Assembly (NCBI GenBank): GCA_963662175.1
Contig: OY759220.1
Span: forward strand, 45,728,136-45,792,135
Direction: 5' to 3'
Origin: Aradus depressus
Lineage: Eukaryota; Arthropoda; Insecta; Hemiptera; Aradidae
Length of the DNA stretch: 64,000 nt
In this document: positions 55,668 to 64,000 of the stretch, in pieces
Numbering within the stretch: position 1 is the first letter of the stretch
Layout: each line of letters starts with the position of its first letter
Position numbers and translations under genes: made by a program
Notes under the pieces: generated by a model
What the model was told of the DNA's origin: nothing
The model's input: only the letters and a program-made list of their open reading frames with translations
Database searches by the model: none

Positions 55668-56795
55668 TAAATAAAAAATAATAATAATAAAAAATATATA
55701 TATCCATCTTACATGCTACAAATTAAATTAAATTATTCATTATTTTCAAAGCAACAGTAAAAAATAAAAATGAATTGTTAATTTTTCTAACTTCTAAATT
55801 ATTTAAAATATGCACAAATGTTTCTGATGTTTCCAGTTATATTCTGGTCTATTGGTGAGATAATTTTGGAGTAATGCTTGCCTGGGGATACACAAGGTGG
55901 GACAACGGAACTGGAAAATCAATACACATACACAATTTTGTGTCAATACAATTCTATTTGCAGTAATCGTGTTAGATAGACACTCTGCGTAGTCAAGACA
56001 GGAAAACTTTGAAATTTGAGGAGGTCACACGTGACACACACGATTATATAACTTGCCGTCTACCTCCTTGCACAGTGTCTAGAGAGAGAATGGAGAGGTT
56101 TGTTTTGTTTCGTCGCAAGTATAGTCAAGTATATCTTAGGATCTGCAACTCCAAGGACAGACGAAGGAGGCTGTAAAACGAGCCCACTCAAACGAGTTTC
56201 TAGACTCAAGGAGACTTTAAACATCAACCTACCAACATACCTTCCTTCACTTCACCTTAGCTTAGCTACAAGGAAATTATAATTTCAAAAATTGTTTTTT
56301 TTTTTTACTTCAACCCCTGTATAGGGGAAGTTATTTATCTAATCGGTCGTAAAATTCTATCTTGCGTTTCCACGACTTGAATCCAAAAAAAAAAAGCTTT
56401 CCCTACAAAGCCAATTCACCGTTTGGGCTAAAACTCAATATTTGACTCAAGCAGTAGCTTCTGAATCCTCATACTAAATTTTGCATCGACAGGGTATTTG
56501 AATAGAGCCCCACCTGCTGATCCCCCCCTTCGACTCATTCCACTGAAAATTAAAAGATGTCGTCTTTCGTATCCTGGATATTATTTTTATTTTATCCCCA
56601 ATTTCGTTATTTACAGTAGTTTTCTTTCAAAACTGTTTTAACCCATAACTTCCAGTCAGTTGGTTGCATCGAAAAATGAGCTAATTAAATTAATCCATAA
56701 CGAAATTTTTTTTTCCTTCTTCCTATTCCAGCTGATTATTGTTATTAATTAGCGATGTGTATTGTATAACATACTATACAGAGGTATAAAGTGAG
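55668..56795. other. No gene recognised; family A fragments
   Basis: Family A traces at 55855-56060 and 56295-56570 ('gtataggggaagttatttat', 'catcgacagggtatttgaat'). The frame at 56100-56282 has no known motif. Confidence 0.45.
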
Positions 56796-56809
56796 TGAGT
56801 GGCAGGACA

Positions 56810-57290
56810 ATAGGTCGGATAAAATGGGATTGTAAAATGAAATTGTGAATCAATACAATCATTACAACAGCAGTTATTGGAATTTTTGTGTTAAGACTCC
56901 CCTCTAATCTCGCCCACCCCTTCGGCTCATTCCGCTGAAAATTAATAGATGTCGTCTTTATAAGGCGTTGAATTTACAAATGAAATTGTGAATCGATACA
57001 ATCATTACAACAGCAGTTATTAGAATTTTGTGTTGAGGCTCCCCTCTAATCTCCCCCTTCCCTTTGACCGATTTGGCTGAGAATCAAAAGGTGTCCTCTT
57101 TAGAGAGTTCTGGACTCACATATAAACTTTCGTATCGATATATTCATTCTATGGGGAGTGATTGTGTTTACAGACACACATACGTTTTTTTGTTTAGTTT
57201 TTGAAATCAGGAGGTCGGGTCGGGAAAACATGAATTTCTTTGAAAACTCTGCATAGAATTTCTGACCGAGTACATAACTTTCCCTATACT
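56810..57290 (+). repeat. Family A dispersed repeat with internal tandem duplication
   Basis: Two successive copies of the 'caatcattacaacagcagtt' segment (56857 and 56998) give a ~140-base direct duplication. The 3' part ('gggagtgattgtgtttacag', 'aatttctgaccgagtacata', actttccctatact) is complete. Confidence 0.75.
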
Positions 57291-57299
57291 TGGTTTTCT

Positions 57300-57786
57300 T
57301 TTCTTTTCATTTTGTTGCCCATTATGTTTCATAAAGTTGTAAATTTTCTAATTGGTAAATAAAACAAATGATAAACACTGATCCAGTGCAGACCAGTTGG
57401 GGAATTTAACACTGCTTTTTAATTACTAGAAAGTGTTCTTAAAAACCGGAAGTAAGAAACCTTATTTAGAGAAATCAGTCTTAAGCCCCAAATTAAAATA
57501 TTTCCAAGTGAAAATTGTAAACTACTTCCATACATAAATAAGGCTCTATTTATTTTGAACTTCTTGTTAAGTATTTAGAGATTTCTCCAATAAACAATTC
57601 TATGCATATGTAGTTATATCTTAGTCTAAGAGGATGGTAATTGAAATACAGCTTATTTTCATGTCTTTCAAAATTATATTATATTAGTACATAAAAATGA
57701 TTTACAATTTTAATAATAGAGAGAAAGCAACCTCTCACTCAATGTATGTTTCAAAGGAAAAAGAGCGCAGTTAAGGAGAGAGTGGA
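57300..57786. other. No gene recognised
   Basis: AT-rich flank of the tandem array. Confidence 0.4.
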
Positions 57787-57790
57787 AAAC

Positions 57791-58698
57791 ACTAAACAAC
57801 TCTAAGGAAACAGGCACACAGGTTCGTTAGGCTACTGAAGTCAGGTCGCAGGGCTCTCTCGTGTCTCCAGTCAAGTCCGTCAAAACACTAAACAACTCTA
57901 AGGAAACAGGCACACAGGTTCGTTAGGCTACTGAAGTCAGGTCGCAGGGCTCTCTCGTGACTCCAGTCAAGTCCGTCAAAACACTAAACTACTCTAAGGA
58001 AACAGGCACACAGGTTCGTTAGGCTACTGAAGTCAGGTCGCAGGGCTCTCTCGTGTCTCCAGTCAAGTCCGTCAAAACACTAACCAACTCTAAGGAAACA
58101 GGCACACAGGTTCGTTAGGCTACTGAAGTCAGGTCGCAGGGCTCTCTCGTGACTCCAGTCAAGTCCGTCAAAACACTAAACTACTCTAAGGAAACAGGCA
58201 CACAGGTTCGTTAGGCTACTGAAGTCAGGTCGCAGGGCTCTCTCGTGTCTCCAGTCAAGTCCGTCAAAACACTAAACTACTCTAAGGAAACAGGCACACA
58301 GGTTCGGTAGGCTACTGGAGTCAGGTCTCAGGGCTCTCTCGTGACTCCAGTCAAGTCCGTCAAAACACTAAACAACTCTAAGGAAACAGGCACACAGGTT
58401 CGTTAGGCTACTGAAGTCAGGTCGCAGGGCTCTCTCGTGTCTCCAGTCAAGTCCGTCAAAACACTAAACAACTCTAAGGAAACAGGCACACAGGTTCGTT
58501 AGGCTACTGAAGTCAGGTCGCAGGGCTCTCTCGTGACTCCAGTCAAGTCCGTCAAAACACTAAACTACTCTAAGGAAACAGGCACACATGTTCGTTAGGC
58601 TACTGAAGTCAGGTCGCAGGGCTCTCTCGTGACTCCAGTCAAGTCCGTCAAAACACTAACCAACTCTAAGGAAACAGGCACACAGGTTCTGTAGGACC
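57791..58698. repeat. 96-bp tandem repeat, nine full units and one partial
   Basis: Units start at 57791, 57887, 57983 and then every 96 bases to 58655, with very high identity. A T/A variant in 'ctcgtgtctcc' versus 'ctcgtgactcc' alternates from unit to unit through units 1-8, and the 'aacaactc/aactactc/aaccaactc' variant repeats the same four-unit order at units 1-4 and 7-10. This indicates higher-order (dimer-based) amplification. It is GC-richer than the flanks, with no open frame across it. Confidence 0.95.
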
Positions 58699-58699
58699 T

Positions 58700-60060
58700 G
58701 GACCTATTGTAAAATATCTTAAAATTGAAGATGAAATAGAAAAATAAATATAAATACAATAAGGTTTACGATTTCTCACATGTTTCTTCCATTTCTTTTG
58801 CCTTGTCCCCGAAATATTATTAATAAAAATGGTTATTTAATACTTTTGCCAAAGCTTCAATTGTCTATAAATGTTTCTATCAAATAGTAGAATAAAACTG
58901 ACGAGGCTTTAATATTTTAAAAAGTATTTTTATCTCTCCTGAAAAATGAGGTTTTCAACACGTACTTTCCCATATATCGGTAAAACTAATGTAATTTTTT
59001 GATTTTTGAAAATGCTTTATCTCAATTCAGAGTTATGAAAAATTTCTATGCAAAATTTCATGATAATCGACCCAATAGAAGTAAAATACAAAAAATAAAG
59101 TGATTTTAAAATCCAATTTTTCTTTGAAAATAGTTTAAAAATAGGAGTTACGTGATTTATGGTAGTTTACATTTATTAGATTAGTTTCTGTTGGCTGACA
59201 TCACTTTTCAATTATTGTTCAAATACCAAATCATTGTTCAAAAGGAAAATGTTTAGACTAACGGATAGACAAAGGCAGAGAGAGTTGAGTAACCGTTGGA
59301 GTGACTCCACTGTTACCGACCAAATGAACCGCAAGACGGAACTCAATAAGAGGGGCCCAACCTGGTACAACCAATAACCAACTCACTCTATCTGCAGAGC
59401 ACGCCGCCCTTCTGAGAGCACGTCCCAGGCCTATCCCATGTCAGTTACTATCCCTACCCCTAAGTACAGCTTCCAGTAAGGGATAGAGCACTAAATGCTT
59501 AGGTCCCTAGGTGTCCCCACACGATTCCATTCCTGTACAGCTCTATCCAATGATCATCAATGGAAGGGAGCCTCATCTTGGTTTGAATCCCGGGACTCAA
59601 CTTATTGATTTTCAACCAAATCGATTGGTTGGTTCCAGAGAAAGGGCGGAAACTTAGTTCATTAATTCGCTCTGCTGAAGTAAATTGTCAGAAATTTAAT
59701 TAGTTTATATTGATGATTTTACACTTGTAAAATGATAAAAATCACGAGTGAATCTTAAAAAATTGACAGATGAATGTCCAATCTGATCCTGGGTCCTTGC
59801 GGTTGAGCCTCCATCCCGGGGGTCATAGAAAAAAAGGCAACCCTACCCCAGGACATGTAAACAATAAAGATGTAGATAGCCCGTCGCTAAATAAACACTG
59901 CATAACTGCATTAACATGTGAAGTTTTAACCCCACCAAAAAAATAATAATTAAACAAGATAAGACTTCCTCCTTTAATTATAGACATGTTTCACGGTACT
60001 TAAAAAATAATTAAGAGAACTAATGAGTTTTCAAAAAAAAAGTTCAGTGAATCACTGGCA
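58700..60060. other. No gene recognised
   Basis: AT-rich to 59260, then a more GC-balanced stretch (59270-59560) with no open frame, then a family A start in minus sense near 59660-59690. Confidence 0.45.
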
Positions 60061-60194
60061 GTATACATCCCCAGCGCGAATTAATAAATTAAATTTTCGC
60101 TCTCCCTCTGGAATCAATTTACCGATTTAGCTAAAAACCAATAATTGACTTTAAATTCTCAAACTGAATTTCTTAGGGGATTTTTTTTTTTTTA

Positions 60195-60260
60195 TGTTTA
60201 CCGGAGCATTGAAAGAGCGCTCTAGAAACAGTCGATAACATCGTCGAGATTAACAAATTT
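60195..60260 (+). mobile_element. SINE scrap
   Basis: 'accggagcattgaaagagcg' and ctctagaaacagtcgata match the 'accagagtgacgaaagagcg' region of the SINE. The rest is gone. Confidence 0.5.
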
Positions 60261-60689
60261 GATTGAATCTCAAGTAGGTCAATGTGAGGTCCTCATTTGG
60301 ACCAAACTTAACAAAAATACATCCAACTCTAATCACAATTGACCTGAATTGAAGAAGTTCACAATGGTACTTTTTCTATTTCAGTTTGGATAAGTTCTTT
60401 GTTTCACTAACTGGTCTGTCTCTGGACCAGTATTTAGTAGCCACTGCTTTAGCAAGAAGGGAAAAAAAAGAAAAATAGAAGGAAAAACAAGAAAGAAGGG
60501 GAAAAAATTTAAACTGGACATTAGAGTTGTAAAACAATGTTAAATTGTGCACGGATTTGTAACCATGCTACTTGCATGCAATTATTAATAACGTTTATTT
60601 TGTTTTTTTAAATTACAAATGGGTATTTACAATTATATAAATAATATGCAACAAACAAATTTGCTAAAAATAAAATAAATAAAATATTA

Positions 60690-60738
60690 TGATCTAGTTA
60701 AACCCCGGGCAAAAGTCATAAAAACAAACAAAAAAAAC
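60690..60738 (+). mobile_element. SINE 3' end scrap
   Basis: gttaaaccccgggcaaaagtcataaaaacaaac resembles the SINE end gttaaagcccgggcatgagtcataataac. Confidence 0.5.
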
Positions 60739-60754
60739 AGTTGTCGGTAAATAA

Positions 60755-61190
60755 CTGACATTGTACTTCCCCAGCAAGGAATAATCATTTATGTTTTCGC
60801 TCTCCCTCCAAAACCAATCAATCGTTTGTGTTAAACATCAATAGTTGTCTTACGTAATGGCTTCTGACTTGTTATGCTACATTTTGTGCGATACATTCAT
60901 TATAAAGCCATTTATTTAGTTTTGAGTTGACCCTCCCTCCACTGAACCCCGTTGAAAATCAATAGGTGTCGTCTTTATATGGTTCTGGATACACTAGAAA
61001 ATTTCATGTCGATACATTCATTCTACCGGGAGTTATCATATTCACAGACATTCCCACACAGACAAGTATTTTATTTTTCATCTTCGGAATGAAGGGGTTG
61101 GAAAACATGAAATTCCGGTGAAAACTCAACATCAAATTTTTGACCGATTACATAACTTCCCCTATACTTCATATAGCTGGGAAAGTAAAA
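60755..61190 (+). repeat. Family A dispersed repeat, most complete copy
   Basis: From gtacttccccagcaaggaat to 'ctatacttcatatagctggg' and aaagta, about 435 bases. Order: a start block with 'ttcgctctccctccaaaacc', 'cattcattataaagccattt', a C-rich stretch, 'ccgttgaaaatcaataggtg', 'tcgtctttatatggttctgg', 'atttcatgtcgatacattca', 'gggagttatcatattcacag', 'gaaattccggtgaaaactca', 'gaccgattacataacttccc'. The first and last ~11 bases (cttccccagc / gctgggaaag) are inverted repeats. No protein is encoded. Confidence 0.8.
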
Positions 61191-61199
61191 ACCACTAAT

Positions 61200-62000
61200 T
61201 TGAAATATAAATAAATTGAAAAAACACATTAACCATGACTTTTTTTGTTTATTAAACTGCTGTGAACGAACATCGCTAACTACAGAACCCTTCCCATCCC
61301 AATTGCAATCCATCTCCAAACTTGGACTGAAAGAGCAGCCATATCGTTCCAAAGAGTGATTCCAAGCTTAATTCTGCTCGTTTTCAATTCTCAATTTAAA
61401 TTTTATTGAATATTTATCCAAAGCCTCAGTCATAAAACTCAGTTATCTCGTTTTTTTGTTTTACATGGTGGCTTTTTTTTTTTTTTTTTGAATTAACTAG
61501 AGCTAGGTTGTGTTGAAACATGAAGAACTGTATGAAGCAAAGAGAAAGCGCATCTTCAGGAGACGTGGTAATGCACTTTCCAATGCAAATTGGGACAGGT
61601 TCTGCATTAGTTATGTAAAGCACCCCTGGGTTATTACAAATGCTATGTTTCTGTATCAATGAGATTCAAGCGAACGTCAAGCCATCTCCTGTAAATGACG
61701 CACATTGATTAGTCTGGCAGAAAAATTCGCTGTTCTGAGTTTCATAAAGTTGCAGTTTATCAGTAATACCTGTTATTTATAACTGTTCCATAAATGTAAC
61801 AGAAAGAGGTGGGAAGTGATCCACAGAAATAGCGCCTTTGCCCATCACTGCTCTCTACTTTCTCCAAGTCCTCAGTACGCTATCTGTATCAGACATTGAG
61901 TCAATTTGAACCAATTTGCTACTTTTTTTACTTTCTCTCACACCCACCCACTTAAAAAAGACAGAATGGCTTCATGAAAAAGATGAGATTGTGGAAAACC
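61200..62000. other. No gene recognised
   Basis: Short minus frames (61071-61352, 61426-61659) lack known motifs and the first overlaps family A. Confidence 0.4.
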
Positions 62001-62010
62001 TTTCTCAATC

Positions 62011-62110
62011 TTGAGCCAACTCATGTCAGAGATCTTCCAACACTCTAAAAAAATGAGCTATCTGATAAATGAGCAATATGGATTCAAACCAAACAAAAGG
62101 GGTAAATTTT
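62011..62110 (+). pseudogene. Possible LINE reverse-transcriptase scrap
   Basis: The reading KKMSYLINEQYGFKPNKRG resembles the 'xxxLixxxQyGFRxxxST' block of non-LTR reverse transcriptases, but the match is only about 15 residues and no other RT motif lies nearby. Confidence 0.25.
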
Positions 62111-62234
62111 ACCTGAGGTTGCGCCCGTTTAGTAACTTAAAGGAGGTTAGTGATGTTAACTGCGCGGTTAGTAACTACAATAGGGCTTATAAGGATGTAA
62201 TGTTAGGAATCTTATGAAAATCTAATCAAGCATT

Positions 62235-62590
62235 GATGAGCCAGCAGTAATTTCAAGTTTTGGGCTCTTCAGCCTCCCCCCTCCCCGTTCAAAATTTTTG
62301 AGATGGCTTGTCGATACATTTACTACTTCGGCAGTTATTGGGATTTTTGTGCTAAGCCCCCCTTGAACCAATTTGGCTGAAGATCCAGATATATGTCGTC
62401 CTTTATTGGATTCTGGATATATATAAAATTTCGTGTTGATATATCGTGTTCACAGACACACCCACAAGCAATATTTTTTTCATTTTTCGAATCAAGAGGT
62501 CGGAAAACCGTGGAATTCCGCTGAAAACTCAACATTGAATTTATAACCGATTACATAACTTCCCCTATACTTCGTATAGCTGTTAAAAGT
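62235..62590 (+). repeat. Family A dispersed repeat, long copy
   Basis: 'cggcagttattgggattttt', 'aatttggctgaagatccaga', 'tatataaaatttcgtgttga', 'gaaaactcaacattgaattt', 'ccgattacataacttcccct', atacttcgtatagctg. The start block is absent. Confidence 0.75.
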
Positions 62591-62594
62591 AAGA

Positions 62595-63050
62595 GTAAAA
62601 AATGTCGAACACAAAAACCATTCCATGCAGATTTTAATGAAGAACAGAAGCATGTGAATATCTCATTTTCTATATAAAAAAATTGGTAACATTGATTTGA
62701 ACACACTAAAATATGCCTCACGACAGTCAGTTTTCTATTGAACTATTATTAGTGAAGTGTTTTTAGCAGAAATTTGACCATAGAGGGATATTTTTTGATC
62801 AAAACAGGACAGTTGAGAGTTTTATGGTCCATGAGTCGCAGCTTTAGAACCGTCTCATATCATTTCCACTATGAAAACCACTCATTTTCTGGTTCATCAA
62901 AGCTTAAACGAAGGTAATTATTGGTAGACAGTTTTAGAGACGGTTGAAGTGGAAGAAGCTAAATACTTTCTAAAGAGACTCCTTAATTAATGTTACCAAA
63001 ACACATTACTGCTACGCTGAAAATACACTAACAACACTGCGTATCGAAAA
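62595..63050. other. No gene recognised
   Basis: AT-rich, nothing assignable. Confidence 0.4.
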
Positions 63051-63055
63051 GAATA

Positions 63056-63318
63056 GTTAGTTATTGTGACTCATGCCCGGACTTTAACTACGAGGTCATA
63101 TCGCCTACAACTAGAGCGCCCTTTTGTCGCTTTTAGTGGATATGAGTGACACTACTATGGGAGTACTACATTTTTACTCAGGTAGGGGTCATTAACGAGT
63201 ACCTGACTAGGGACTATGGCCTAACGTCTCCCACCTAAGGGTCAGGTAAATCAGATTTCGAACCCGCGATCTGGAGTTCAGTAAGCAAACACGCAACCAT
63301 TGAGCTACTGGCGCCCTT
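63056..63318 (-). mobile_element. SINE, shortened
   Basis: gactcatgcccggactttaac ... 'gtaggggtcattaacgagta' ... gatttcgaacccgcgatct (B-box) ... cattgagctactggcgccc (A-box). About 60 bases of the centre are deleted; the tail is AACT-type. Both Pol III boxes remain readable. Confidence 0.88.
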
Positions 63319-63319
63319 T

Positions 63320-64000
63320 TTTGTAATGAATAAATCGACAAAAAAAATTTATGTAAGTATTCAGAAATCTCTGAGTAAGTCAACTGTTCATTTTTAGCCC
63401 AGAAGGGTTCAGAGGGAAAGCAAAAAATATAGTTGATTTCAGGTAACTCGAGCCGGGGAAGTATATCATCGGTGACTCAACAATCAAAAATTAAATTAAA
63501 ATATAATGCTCACTGTATTCGGCTCCACTGATGATCCTGTGTAGTCTTTCTTATTTTCCTCGTTGGTGTCAAAGGGCTTCTGCATTCAACTTTGTTTCGT
63601 TACTCATCTTTGAAGAGAACAACCTGTGCAGAACTGTTCCTCCAGCCCCACCTGAAAAAGACAAAGACGATAAGATTAGAAAAATAAAAAAAAAAAAAAT
63701 TATATACTAGGTTCGTTGACAGGAGACCTCAGCCAGGACCAAGACGAGCATTCATAGCGCTCGGAACGCCACCCACTATTTATATAATAAACAAGTGAAT
63801 TAAAATATCTTGTGCTGCAATGTCAGTTTTTCTTTAATTCATTAATTTTTAATTGAAGGAGAAATAAATCATAAAGAGACTTATAGTTAATTCAGAATTT
63901 ACACTTCTTAAATATATCCTTTCACACTTTCATAAGTTGGTCATTGTTGTGTATTTAGCAGTACAATTTACCTCCAACAGGCGCGCGGTGCGCATCCTCT
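63320..64000. other. No gene recognised
   Basis: A family A start in minus sense at 63440-63485. On the minus strand a good acceptor-like string (gtctttgtctttttcag, 63646-63662) precedes a short open stretch of about 27 codons, which is too little to call an exon. The last bases (63980-64000) turn GC-rich. Confidence 0.4.

Noticed and set aside
63520..63645. Possible minus-strand terminal exon after a good acceptor at 63646-63662
   Set aside because: Only about 27 codons are open and no homology is recognised. Chance acceptors are common in this composition.

Overview
This window reads as AT-rich intergenic or intronic DNA from an arthropod-like animal. It is almost entirely transposable elements in various states of decay. 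The evidence is a tRNA-derived SINE family, a Penelope-like element (PLE) with hammerhead ribozyme motifs, Jockey/I/CR1-type non-LTR retrotransposons, a Tc1-like DNA transposon, a piggyBac-type element flanked by TTAA, a short Helitron, several MITEs or foldback elements, and three minisatellites. Some SINE copies end in TTAGG-type pentanucleotides, the arthropod telomere motif, which supports but does not prove an arthropod host. I cannot name the species. There is no prokaryotic gene organisation.

Layout. 0.5-1.1 kb: one copy of a dispersed repeat whose inverted partner lies at 16.8-17.3 kb. 1.3-4.1 kb: a 5'-truncated PLE (reverse transcriptase C-terminus plus GIY-YIG endonuclease) inside nested palindromes, with a hammerhead motif in each outer arm. 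4.1-4.9 kb: a 63-bp tandem array. 5.0-6.1 kb: a SINE with a 12-bp target-site duplication, then a non-autonomous Helitron. 6.85-11.0 kb: a nearly full-length but broken Jockey-like retrotransposon on the minus strand. 11.15-12.68 kb: a piggyBac-type non-autonomous element with palindromic internal repeats and a LINE tail nested in it. 12.75-19.4 kb: LINE remnants. 19.75-21.5 kb: a Tc1-like transposon inserted into an older palindrome. 26.86-27.08 kb: a GC-rich open segment with splice-like borders, the best candidate for a host exon. 29.1-29.5 kb: a 28-bp minisatellite. 33.2-33.9 kb: a foldback element with a 9-bp target duplication. 35-57 kb: scattered SINEs, MITEs and copies of a high-copy repeat called family A here. 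57.8-58.7 kb: a 96-bp tandem array with higher-order structure. 58.7-64 kb: family A and SINE copies.

The coding segments are mobile-element proteins, nearly all frameshifted. No complete host gene, rRNA, functional tRNA or CRISPR array was recognised. The elements form a layered insertion history: LINE in piggyBac element, Tc1 in palindrome, foldback element in a duplicated locus. All calls come from reading the sequence by eye. Family assignments rest on motifs, and repeat borders are approximate unless a target-site duplication is given.
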